Below, piece by piece: positions 24,801 through 34,995 of a stretch of 64,000 nt of DNA. Numbering within the stretch: the stretch's first letter is position 1; each line of letters begins with the position of its first letter. The position numbers and the translations under genes were made by a program. Source of the DNA: Amaranthus tricolor (taxonomy: Eukaryota > Streptophyta > Magnoliopsida > Caryophyllales > Amaranthaceae); contig NC_080056.1 in the NCBI RefSeq assembly GCF_026212465.1, positions 15,985,319-16,049,318 of the forward strand. The letters run 5' to 3'. Under the pieces are notes generated by a model, which had not been told where the DNA came from, made no database searches, and saw only the letters and a program-made list of their open reading frames with translations.

Positions 24801-26939
24801 TAAACCAAACATTTCCTATTTTCGTATATTTGGATGCAAATGTTTTGTTCATGTTAATGGAAAACGAAGTATAGGCAAGTTTGATGAAAGAAGCGATGAA
24901 GCAGTATTTCTTGGCTACTCATCACATAGTAAAGCTTACAGGGTATAAAATAAAAGAACAATGAGTGTAGAAGAGTCAGTTCATGTCATTTTTGATGAAA
25001 CTAACTTCTCAACAAGTGAACAGGAAAACAACCATGTGAAAATAGGTCTTGCTCATCGAGAAGACGATGATGAAGAAACGAAAATGCTAGATGAAGGAAC
25101 AGCAGGTGAACAGCTGATCCCAGAAGAGGCAGAAAGGAACAATAATAATCAGGAACAGACAGTATTTCAGGAACAGCAGACTGTCTCCAATCCAGCTGTT
25201 CCCACAGACGAGCAAGCAGATCCAGAAACTGAACAGAACAATAATCAAGCAGATGAAACAGAACATGCTTCTATTCCCACAAGAGAATTTGTGCCTAAGC
25301 CTTGGAAATATCAAAGTTACCACCCTCTTGATTTGATTATTAGTGATATAAATAAGGGAACGCAAACCAGATCCCAAATCAGAAACTTTTGTGCACACTA
25401 TGCGTTCCTATCATCACTTGAACCTAAAAACCACGAGGAGGCTCTAAAAGATTCCGAATGGATAGTTGCAATGCAAGATGAATTGAATGAATTCGAAAGA
25501 AACAAAGTATGGCATTTGGAGCCCAAACCAAAACACAAAAAGGTAATTAGTTTAAAATGGGTATTTCAGAACAAATTAGATGAGCACAGATTAATTGTAA
25601 GAAACAAAGCAAGGCTCGTGGTCAAAGGGTACAACTAACAAGAAGGTATTGATTACACCGAGACTTTTGCTCCGGTAGCAAGGTTAGAGGCTATTAGAAT
25701 TTTAATTTCTTTTGCTGCATTCATGAACTTTAAATTATATCAAATGAATGTGAAATGTGCTTTTTTAAATGGCTTTCTTGATGAAGAAGTTTTTGTTGAA
25801 CAACCCCCAGGTTTTAAAAATACCTCTTGTCCTGATCATGTCTACAAGCTTGATAAAGCTTTATATGGCTTGAAGCAAGCTCCTAGGCAATGGTATGAAA
25901 GACTGTCAAAGTTTTTGATTCAAAATAACTTTATTAGAGGAAAAATTGACAAAACCTTATTCTTTAAGAATAAAGGTTATGATATTCTGGTTGTTCAAAT
26001 TTATGTTGATGATATTATTTTTGGTGCCACTAATGATTTGTTATGAGCATGATGGGAGAATTAAATTTCTTCCTTGGTTTACAAATTAAACAAACTGAAA
26101 ATGATATTTTTATCCATCAACAAAAATACATAAAAGAACTTCTTAAGAAGTATGGACTAACCAACGCCAAGACAAACCACACACCCATGGCTACAAATGT
26201 TAGATTAGATGAAGACTTAAATGGGATTAATGTAGATCAAACAATGTATCGAGGCATGATTGGTTCTTTATTATATCTAACAGCTAGTAGACCTGATATT
26301 TCTTTTAGTGTTGGTTTATGTGCTAGATTTCAATCTAATCCCAAAGAATCACATTTTACAGCAGTAAAAAGGATTTTGAGATATTTAAAGGGAACAGATG
26401 ACTTGTCCCTATTTTACCCTAAAAGTGACGTCTATGATTTGAAAGGTTATAGTGATGCAGATTATGCTGGAGATCTTGTAAACAGAAAAAGTACGTCAAA
26501 TATGGTACAATTTCTTGGCTCATGTTTAGTGTCATGGTGCTCAAAGAAACAAAACACCGTTGCATTATACACTGCTGAAGCTGAATATGTAGCAGCAGCT
26601 GCTTGCTGTTCCCAAATGCTTTGGATAAAACAACAGCTAAGAGATTTTGATATTAAATTTGAATGTGTTCCTAATTATTGTGACAATACTAGTGCCATAT
26701 GCATATCTAAAGATCCAGTGCATCATTCAAGGGTTAAACATATACATATAAGACATCACTTTCTTAAGGACAATGTAGAAAACAAAAATATAATAGTCAA
26801 GCATGTTAACACCAATGAACAAGTTGCAGATATCATGACCAAACCGCTTCCGAGGGAACAATATGAAGATGAGATTGGAACTTGGTATGATCAAGCTCCA
26901 CTAAAGTTGACAGCAAGAATTTTCCATGAAGCATCATGA
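21895..26939 (+). pseudogene. Sire-A gag-pol polyprotein, broken
   Basis: Gag starts MLKMNERMEEVYSMQRPP and carries the Copia gag motif IWDLLEVTHEGTSEVKRSK, a CCHC knuckle CHKCGNTDHLIKDC and a second Cys-rich motif CSFCGKIGYLKNQC. Protease: WYLDSGCSKQMTGD. Pre-integrase: LLWHKRLGHAS. Integrase core: HMDLCGPM, GVVERKNRTLEEMAR. RT: MQDELNEFERNKVW, YVDDIIFGATND. RNase H: GYSDADYAGDLVNRKST, TAEAEYVAAAACCSQ. In-frame stops lie at 21976, 21991, 23596, 23707, 24946 and 25636. Near 26040 about 45 bp is missing with a frameshift in RT. Several stops look like single base changes, so decay is fairly recent, but no full polyprotein can be made. Confidence 0.93.
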
Positions 26940-27136
26940 AATTGAAAAGGTGAAATCAACCACAAAATCTTGATTGAAAATCAATTATTGAAGGGATTAG
27001 GTATACAGTTAATAAAGTACGTACTATGAATGTTTTCCTGATTGCATATTTTGAATTGATCAGACCAAAGCAGCCTGTATTCATTATTTACTTTAGATAA
27101 TATGATAATATCATTTTTCAAGTTTCATTTTTTTTA

Positions 27137-27536
27137 GGAAAATTTACCCAGAATAATCCAACCTATTCACGATTTTCCTACAATAATCCCAACTATCAAT
27201 TAACCATGAATAATCCGAACTTAGGAGTTTCTTTGCCTTGGGTACACCCGGGTGACCTGCTACCTATTGTAGCAAGTCATTTTGAATATAAAAAAAAGAT
27301 AAATATTTTTAAAAATGGAAAATTTACCCAGAATAATCCAACCTATTTACGATTTTCCTACAATAATCCCAACTATTGACTAAATGCCAGAAAATTACCT
27401 GTTTCGCCGGTAAAAACAAGAGCAACAACAGCACAGGTTAAGTGAGTCAATAGTTGGGATTATTCATGGTTAATCGATAGTTGGGATTATTGTAGGAAAA
27501 TCATGAATAGGTTGGATTATTCTGGGTAAATTTTCC
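27137..27536. mobile_element. 400-bp MITE with long inverted repeats, Mutator-like
   Basis: Starts GGAAAATTTACCCAGAATAA and ends with the inverse, GGTAAATTTTCC. The inverted repeat extends about 80 bp. It is flanked by a perfect 9-bp direct repeat, eight T and one A (27128-27136 and 27537-27545), the duplication length of Mutator-like elements. A second copy of the left arm begins at 27318. It lies between pol and the env-like ORF of Sire-A, so it inserted after that copy formed. Confidence 0.82.
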
Positions 27537-27807
27537 TTTTTTTTATATATTTTTTTTTATATGGTCAACTCAAATTATTTAAAAATGGGAATTGGTTTAT
27601 TTGGATACGTCCTAACTCTTCATCAAACACTGGATTTCAATTGAAATGATTAAATGCATTAAAGTATGGAACCTTTAGATAACCGTCCTTTCACCCATTT
27701 ATTAAAACCCTTCCTCACGTCACACCTCTTACACCTTCTCACTTCTCACTTCTCTCAAGCAACCGTCACTCATCATCTTCCTTCTCTCAAAGCATTTCAA
27801 AATCAAC

Positions 27808-29322
27808 ATGAAAACTCCTAAATCTTCAAACTCTAGCAAGAAAATCCCAAAATCCGGTAAAATTTCTCAACCATAACCTCTCAAAGTCGTTCATCCTCCA
27901 CCTCTGCTTGATGCTGCACCATTCTCATCTACTGAAACTCAAAGTGAAAACCCAATACCCTCATCTATGCATGCCAGAAACAAACGCCACATCACCACAC
28001 CAAAAGGTGGTTCATCATCCAGAACAGCCAAACGTTCGAAGCTTGCTGATCCCAATAGTGCCGAAGAGATTTCGAAGGAAATGTCTGTAGGATTTGGCTT
28101 AGACAAGTACTGGTATGATTCCACTCCCTTCCCACAACTTCACGCAATATTGGAAAATCAAAATTGGGAAATATTAATGTTTGATACTTATTATGTTGGC
28201 TCAAAGATAGCATTCTCTGGCATTAATGAACGAACGATTCTGAAATTCTTAGGGGTTGAGCAAAAGAAAGGGAAGATTAGTCACAACGTTTTGTCTCCTC
28301 TGCATAAATTATTGTACAACATTGCACGCAGATTCATCTTACCAAGAAATTCCAAACGTAGTGAAGTGAGTTTGCGTGATGCCACCTTAATTTATTGCAT
28401 AGCAAATCATATTAAAATAAACTTTCCTTCGTTGATGATATCTCATTTGTCGGATTGCATTAAAAAGAAGAGCTTTGTTGGATATGGGGGGTTGTTAACA
28501 TGGATTTTCAATAAATTTAGTGTACCTCTAGATGGCTTGCAGTTCCCTATGGGTCCTAACATGAAAATAGGTGCCAAAAGCTTACATAACTTGCACCTAA
28601 AACTGAATGATGATGGGATATTGATGCATGATTTGGAGGAGGTTGTTGAAGTTGAATTAGAAGAGGAAAGGGTTGAGGAAGAAAAGGAAAAATCAAGTAA
28701 GGAGGATAAGGAGCAGGAGCCTGTTCCCCCTGCAGACACTGAAACAACAGGAAAATGGGAACAGGGAGAAGCAGCAAATAAGGGGGAAACAGAAGAACAA
28801 GAGGAAGCCTTGAAAGATAATGATAATCACAATCTCTGCAGTGACTCTAGTGATGAGGAGATTGTGATAGCACTGAGGAAGAAGGCTGATTTAATTCGGA
28901 GGAAAAGTAGGAGATTAGCTTCTAAGCGTAAGGCTGCTATGGTTGATGAAATCACATCTGACACCATCTCTGAGCCTACAACAAATAAACCTCCTTCTCC
29001 CAAGCCAGCCACTCCACCACCACAACAAGTTCCATCACCACCACAATCACCTATCCAGTTTACACCACCACCATTTCACCCACACACTTCACAAGACACT
29101 GGTTGTGCTAATTTTGATTCTGTTCCTGCAGCTTCTTCAGATCCTATACCATCAAAGCTCCAAGACCTCCAGTCTCAATTTATTGCGTTTCAAGATGAAA
29201 CTCGCGTCTCACTTGCCTCAATTGCTGATCAGCTCATCCAGATGGAAAACCGTCTTGGTGCAAAGTTGGACACAGTTGAAGTGCAGACCGAGTTCATATA
29301 TGAAGATGAGACTGCTCCCTGA
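27808..29322 (+). pseudogene. Sire-A env-like ORF (putative plant transposon protein domain)
   Basis: The frame opens with MKTPKSSNSSKKIPKS at 27808, meets one TAA at 27874, then stays open to 29322; an internal ATG at 27967 gives 451 codons. The first part resembles the 'putative plant transposon protein' domain of Sirevirus ORFs (KYWYDSTPFPQLHAILENQ). It is followed by a Glu-rich stretch with predicted coiled-coil character, a basic patch (RRKSRRLASKRK), a Pro-rich spacer and a C-terminal amphipathic helix region. I see no signal peptide or membrane segment in the open part, so envelope function is not supported. Its role is unknown; being nearly open beside a ruined pol is notable. Confidence 0.75.
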
Positions 29323-30092
29323 TTCCTCTACCTACGTTTTTAATGATTTGTTGGCCCTAATATCTATCAAACAATTTTACTTTTGTTTTTGTGCCATCTG
29401 GGGTACAAAATTGTATTTCTTTCGTTGAACTGCTGCTACAATTTCTTTCTTTTATCTTGGTCTGTGATATTAATCATGTGCATATTTGGACTGCTTTTTA
29501 TGGTGCTTGCTTTTGTTTACTGTGTCTTATTTTCCTCAATGACAAATCTATATGGTTTGTGCTGTGGTTTGCTTCACCCAATTCTTTTTGATTGATGACA
29601 AAAGGGGGAAGATATGCACAAACTTAAGAGAAGTGGTGAATACACAGTACTTAAGAGAAGCTGTGAATACATAGTCTCCATATCTTGATTGATTTATATT
29701 GCTACAATAATGGAAGTTAATGTGCATAATTGTGATTTTGAAACCAACTTAAAATCATCTGTTTTGTTAAGTTTATGAATACTTTGATTAAGTGTTGTTC
29801 TAAATTTGTTTTCTTCAAAGCTGTTACTTTTTACAATACTTAGGGATTTTTGTTAATTTGGATTTATGTTAATTTAACTGTTTTTGGAAAATTATTTGAA
29901 AACATATGTGATATTATGTTTTTAATATAGAGTAAATTGTTTTATGCATGCTTGGTAAATTATATTGTAACGAGTTGATTTGCTAAGTTATTTAGAGTTG
30001 CTTTAATCTCTAGTATGCTCTAAAAATTTTGTTTTACTCTATTTTACTTAAGTTTGTTTATAAGTTTGTCTTCATCAAAAAGGGGGGGAATT
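29323..30092 (+). other. Sire-A 3' untranslated region and polypurine tract
   Basis: Non-coding, T-rich. It ends with the polypurine tract AAAAAGGGGGGGAA at 30077-30090, directly before the 3' LTR. The short ORFs here have no recognisable content. Confidence 0.75.
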
Positions 30093-31278
30093 TGTTGGCC
30101 TCTTAGGTTTTGATGATGACTTCACTTTTATATAAACAAACATGTTTTAGAGATTGTCTTGTAGGTAAATATCCGATTTTGTAAAAATCGTTGATGAAGT
30201 TTATGACTTGGTTCGTGGAAGTTGTACGTGTCTTAGAATATCCAAGAAGTTAGATAAATGCTTAGGATGTTAAAAGTAGACAGGCGGTCTACTGTTCCCA
30301 AAGTTGACAATCTGACAGAAGTTGTAGATGGAGACAGTACACTGTTCCCACGGCGCAGGTCTGAAGAAAACATCGTCTGGAAAATTGCAAATAATTTATT
30401 TTCTGTTTTTAAGTTGATGTAACGGTTAAGAGTTAAATTAATTGCTTAATTAATCAATAAATTTGTTGGCAAAACTATTTTCAAGTTATCTAAAAATAGC
30501 CTAAGACTTATTCTTTTTAAGAAAAGATCTACTTTTAATTAGGATCTTTTGTTTTAACTCCTATGCTATTTTTAGCTTGAAGGAACCGTTTTCCACTTTG
30601 AGAAAATGATAGCCGGAAGTCTATTTTTTGGCATTCCACTATCTTTTTCTTTTGAGAACGTGTAGGATAGTGGTAAGTATGTCTAAGGTAACTGCCGGAT
30701 GTTCCCACTATAAATAGGAGGAACTATGCACAAACCAAAAGAGTATCCGAGAGTGTCCATAAAGGGAGATCTATTAAGAAAAATATTTTCAGCTACCTAA
30801 TGCCAATTAATTTATTATATTTTTCTTAAAGCAATTATTTAATTTTTTTTCCTCTTGAGAAATTTGGCCTTGTAAGAGTATTTGTGTGTTTTGTTGTAAC
30901 TAGACTTAAGGGAAGTCTAGGGGAATAGAGAAGCTTCAAGAGAAGCGTGAGAAGAGAAAGAGAAGGAGAAAGAGAAGAGAAAGAGAAATAGTTTTAGAAT
31001 AGAGAAGCTTCAAGTGAAGCAAATTATTTTATGTGATTGTAATTGATTGCCTAAAACATAGTGAGAATTTTGAAATCCCGGGGGGTCGTGATTTTTCCTT
31101 CTTATTAGGCCAAGAAGGTTTCCTTGTAAAATCGTTGTCTCCTTTTATCTTTTTCATTTTAAGTTTAAGTTTTATTTTATTTTAATTCCGCAAAATTAGA
31201 GGCAAAAATTCTTAAACTTAATACACAACAATTCACCCCCCCTCTTGTTGCTTTCGATCATCTATTTGCAATTCTACA
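30093..31278 (+). repeat. Sire-A 3' LTR
   Basis: 1186-bp partner of 20643-21825, with the same TGTTGGCCTC start and TTCTACA end, followed by the target duplication ACTGT at 31279-31283. Differences from the 5' copy are scattered substitutions and small indels. Confidence 0.93.
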
Positions 31279-31283
31279 ACTGT

Positions 31284-31505
31284 GTCAAGCTTAGCACCAA
31301 GACGGACCTTCATCTGGGTAAGCTGATCAGTAATCGATGCAAGTGTGACACAAATTTCGTCTAGGAAAGCTAAGAACTAAGACTGGAGATCGTTGAGCTT
31401 CGAGAGGACAGAATCTATTGGAGCTGTAGGAACTAAAGAAGAATAAGCAAAGCCTAAACCAGGTGAAGTGTGTGTGGTAAATGGTGGTGGTGTAAAGGGT
31501 ATATT
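31284..31505 (-). pseudogene. Sire-B env-like ORF fragment
   Basis: On the minus strand it encodes a relative of the end of the Sire-A env-like protein: a Pro-rich part, then DSVLSKLNDLQS, a TAG, and VRLGAKLDTV, which the Sire-A insertion cuts. The final residues lie at 20592-20642. The in-frame TAG, where Sire-A has Gln, shows that Sire-B was already decaying or decayed later. Confidence 0.8.
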
Positions 31506-31669
31506 TTAGTAATCTGTTTTTAGTATATGCTTGGTAAATTATATTGTAACGAGTTGATTTACTAATATATGTAGAGTAGCTTTAATCTCTGGCATGCTTT
31601 ATGATATTGGTTTTACTCTATTTTGTTTAAGTTTGTTTAAAAGTTTTTCATCATCAAAAAGAGGGAATT
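31506..31669 (+). mobile_element. Sire-B-type 3' untranslated end, plus orientation
   Basis: Matches the Sire-type 3' untranslated region (TTGTAACGAGTTGATTT, CATCATCAAAAAGAGGGAA) in + orientation and leads into the LTR at 31670. The adjacent env fragment reads the other way, so an inversion or recombination joint lies near 31506. Confidence 0.7.
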
Positions 31670-33090
31670 TTTTGGCACTCTTAGGTTTTGATGATGACTA
31701 CACTTTATATAAACAAATGTATTTTTAGAGATTGTATGCAGGTCGATATCCGGTCTTGTTAAGGATCGTTGATAGTGTGTACAACTTAGTCTATGAACGT
31801 GTACTCGTCAAAAGAATCCAAGAAGTTAGATAAGGTATATCGCTTAGGATGTCAAATGTAGACAAGAGGTCTACTGTTTCAAGTTTGATGATCTAACGTT
31901 ACTGAAAAATGGAAACAACACATTGTTCCCAGACTGGAGTCTGGAGAAGATACGTCTGCTGGAAAATTCTGATTATTATATTTTCTGATTTTTTAGTTGA
32001 TGTATTAGTTAAAATTAATTTTTTTGCATTATTTATTAATTAAGTTAATTGGCAAAATATTTTATAACCACCTAAAAATATAACCGTGTGATTTTCTAAA
32101 TATGGAATATTTCTTTCCTTATTTTTCTCCTTTTAAAAAGGCTTTTATTTTGAGTCTAATTTAAGTAAGTAACTAATTTACCTATTATTAGAAAAGGGGA
32201 ACCGTAGAACTAATCTACCTATTATTAGAAAAACAGAAACCGTAGGTTTTGCTTAAGCACCAAGCTTCTAATTATTTCTCCCTTATTTATGAGAAAAGGT
32301 ACAAGTGTTAACCGTGAGTTTAAACCTTGTAAATCTTGTTCCATATTATTCTCCTTATTTATAGGGATAAGGGAATAATGGATAGTTACTTATTTTTTAT
32401 TAGCTAAACAATCTCTATAAATAGAGGACTTGTTTGTTCCTCAATTTTTGCCTTCGTATGAGCCTTGAAAATCATACATAAGTTTGAAAAAATTAACAAG
32501 AAGTATTTGTTCAAAAATTGTCAATTAATTTATAATATTTTCTTGTGCAACTCTTTAATTTTATCTTTAGAGAATTTATCCTTGTAAAGGGTTTTTTAGA
32601 GAATTGTTGTAACTAGACTTGGGTTAGTCTAGGGGAGAATTAGAAAGCTTCTAGTGAAGCTAGAGAAAAGAATAGCTTTGAGTAAAGCTAAGAGAATAGC
32701 TTAGAGTAAAGCTAAGGGAAAAGCTTCTAGTGAATCTAGAGAAGAGAATAGCTTTGAGTAAAGCTAAGAGAGAAGCTTCGAGTGAAGCAAGAGAAAGAGA
32801 AAGAGAAGTTGGCCTAGTTAGAGAAGCTTCGAGTGAAGCAAGTTGTTTTATGTAATTGTAACGAATTGCCTAAAACATATTGGAGAGTTTTTAAATTCCG
32901 ATGGGTCGTGGTTTTTCCTTCTATTTAGGCCTAGAAGGTTTCCACGTAAAATTGTGTTGTCTCTTTTACTTTTTCACACTAACTTTAAGTTTTAATTCTT
33001 CAATTTAATTCCGCAAAAACAGGTTTAAAATACTTAAACTTATTAAAACAACAATTCACCCTCCTCTTGTTGTCGTTCCCATCTCTAACA
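31670..33090 (+). repeat. Sire-B-type LTR, plus orientation, about 1.42 kb
   Basis: Starts TTTTGGCACTCTTAGGTTTT (canonical TG changed) and ends CATCTCTAACA. It parallels the Sire-A LTR throughout: same architecture, a TATA-like CTATAAATAGAGGAC near 32415, and the shared TCGTGGTTTTTCCTTCT segment. It carries seven stem-loop units between 32646 and 32839. No matching 5' LTR in the same orientation is present. Confidence 0.82.
32646..32839 (+). repeat. Seven-copy stem-loop array in the Sire-B LTR
   Basis: Units of the form AGCTTnnAGTnAAGCT start at 32646, 32674, 32698, 32722, 32750, 32774 and 32825. Each is an inverted repeat able to form a 5-6 bp stem with a short loop; spacing is mostly 24-28 bases. 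Both pyrimidine variants (AGCTTC-GAAGC and AGCTTT-AAAGC) keep pairing, so changes appear compensated. Confidence 0.8.
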
Positions 33091-34520
33091 CTATCCACAA
33101 TACATGCTCTACTAATCTTATCAAATACGAAATAAAAACTTTATGAATCCAACACTTTCTAGGATCATTCGCATTCTTTAAAAGAAATACCAATTCAACA
33201 TCACAAATTAAAATATTCATCTATTCTAGTTAAAACATGTATATATAACAAAATCATGAAATCCACTAACTAATTCTAATACTTCAAATAATTTTGATTT
33301 GGATATAATATAAAAAGAGTATTAACATTTGCATAAAAAAAGGGAAAGAAGTGTAATCACAATGTTATAGAACTTGCAGGAGGATTTTAAACTAACAAAA
33401 GAATAGAGATTATTACCCTATCCTAAAGGAATAGGAGCCTTTGAGAAATGGAGTGGTTTTCGGATTGATGTTTGCCCTGAAAGAAACAACTATTGAGTGT
33501 TGATTGTATTTTGTAGAAACTGCTTGTTTCCTCACGAAAAATCAGTAATTCAGTTTAATTGATTTGTCTTGAATCTTCAAGAATGAAAAAGAATTGGTTA
33601 TAATGATATTGAAACGCATAGAGTGAGGAAGGAGATTTGTTCTATATTCGAAAAATAGACAAGGATTAAAGATGAAGGTTGTTTCCTTACCAAATTTCAG
33701 AGAATACAGTGCTAGCATCGAGAAGTGGACGCCGATTAGGATTGTAGAACCACCATGAGAAGTGGTGTTCGTGGCTTCGGTGAGGTTTGGGTCTGCTGCC
33801 CGATTCTGCTGCACAGAGAGGAAAGAAAGGGGAAAGACGATTTTGAATCAAGAGGAAGAGGATGAAGGTTCTGCTTCATCGAAAATCAAGGCGAGAATTG
33901 AGGATGAATCTTGCTTGTGGCATTCAAAGTCTCAAAGGAATGAACAAGGAGGAAGGTTGGCTGGTTTCAGGGTTTAACGAAGTGAGAGAGGGAGAAAGGG
34001 TTTGGGTAATTGTTTTTTTTATTTTATTTTTTTTAAAGAAAACAAATTAAAAGAAAAGAAAAAGAAGGAAGAATTTAAATTGAGGATATTTTATGTCATC
34101 TGTATTTAAGATCATTCTTGTTCTAATAATTCTCATAAACTCACTCGTCTTAATTATTAATTTGTCAATTACATGAACTAAATTAAGCAACGCTAGACAA
34201 AAAATATTTAAAAAAAAAGCATTCTAATAAAACCGGGTATCCGAAATTCGAATACCCGGTTTAATTCAGGTCAAAACCGGATCGCATTTTCAAGTATTCA
34301 AAAAATCGAATATTCGGATTTCCGAATCCGGGTCGATCCGATATCGGATTTTGAACAACCCTATTCCTAATCACATAACCCACCTATACTTTTAATGTAG
34401 TTATTGTTTTCCGTGTGTTTTACAAAAGAAAGAATACCACCTTTTATATTACTACTTTTACCTAAATATTGATTACAAAAAGATGAGCAATATTTACATA
34501 ACTACATTAACTCCAGTAAT
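33091..34520. other. Gene-free stretch with a hAT-like terminus
   Basis: No gene recognised. 33740-33980 is more GC-rich with a 71-codon + ORF (33762-33977) of low-complexity charged composition that I cannot assign. At 34230-34370 dense CCGGGTATCCGAAATTCG palindromes end in TTGAACAACCCTATTCC, like a non-autonomous hAT-type repeat end. Confidence 0.4.
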
Positions 34521-34539
34521 CACTAGTGGAAAAAACATT

Positions 34540-34790
34540 ATTTGCTGCGGTTTTTTTTGCCATTATTTGCTGCGGTTTAGGCCCCCAGCAATTGTGGTAG
34601 CAGCAAATGTCTTACTTTAATTGCTGCGGTTCAAAACCGCAGCAAATATGAGATTTATTTGCTGCGGTCATGGGCAAAAACCTCAGCAAATAAGGTGTGT
34701 TATTTGCTGCGGTCATGGGTTGAAACTGCAGCAAATAACAGTCCTTATTTGCTACGGTTTTTGGCAAGAACCGCAGCAAATACTCTTTTT
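34540..34790. repeat. CACTA-L left subterminal repeats
   Basis: About ten copies of a TTTGCTGCGG/CCGCAGCAAA word in both orientations. In En/Spm such clustered subterminal words bind the element-encoded DNA-binding protein; this role is inferred by analogy. Confidence 0.85.
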
Positions 34791-34995
34791 TTTTTCTGTT
34801 TTATCTTTATAATAATGCAATAATAATACAATGTAATAACAGTGATTAATCCAATGATAATCACATTAATCAACATTATAATAATGCAATAGTAATAATA
34901 AATTCTCGTTCGTATATATAATATAATATTACGTACATATATATATATATATATACATTAAAGTATAAAAAATAATCTACTATAATTACAATTTA

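Larger units (their letters stand above)
20643..31278 (+). mobile_element. Sire-A, Sirevirus-type Ty1/Copia retrotransposon
   Basis: 10.6-kb element with LTRs of 1183 and 1186 bp and a perfect 5-bp target duplication ACTGT (20638-20642 and 31279-31283). Order: LTR, primer-binding site TGGTATTAGAG, gag, protease, integrase, RT, RNase H, an extra env-like ORF after pol, polypurine tract, LTR. The extra ORF with long LTRs is typical of the SIRE/Maximus lineage of Copia. The LTRs match closely, with a modest number of scattered differences. gag-pol is broken, so the copy is probably immobile by itself. It carries a 400-bp MULE-like MITE at 27137-27536. Confidence 0.95.

Noticed and set aside
27967..29322. 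Calling the Sirevirus extra ORF a true envelope protein
   Set aside because: No signal peptide or membrane-spanning segment is visible in the open frame, so only 'env-like' by position is supported.
28443..29428. Overlapping ORFs in other frames of the env-like region
   Set aside because: Shadows of the Glu-rich and Pro-rich low-complexity coding sequence.
33762..33977. 71-codon ORF in a more GC-rich patch
   Set aside because: No homology recognised and no gene structure around it; overlapping ORFs in other frames are similar in length.
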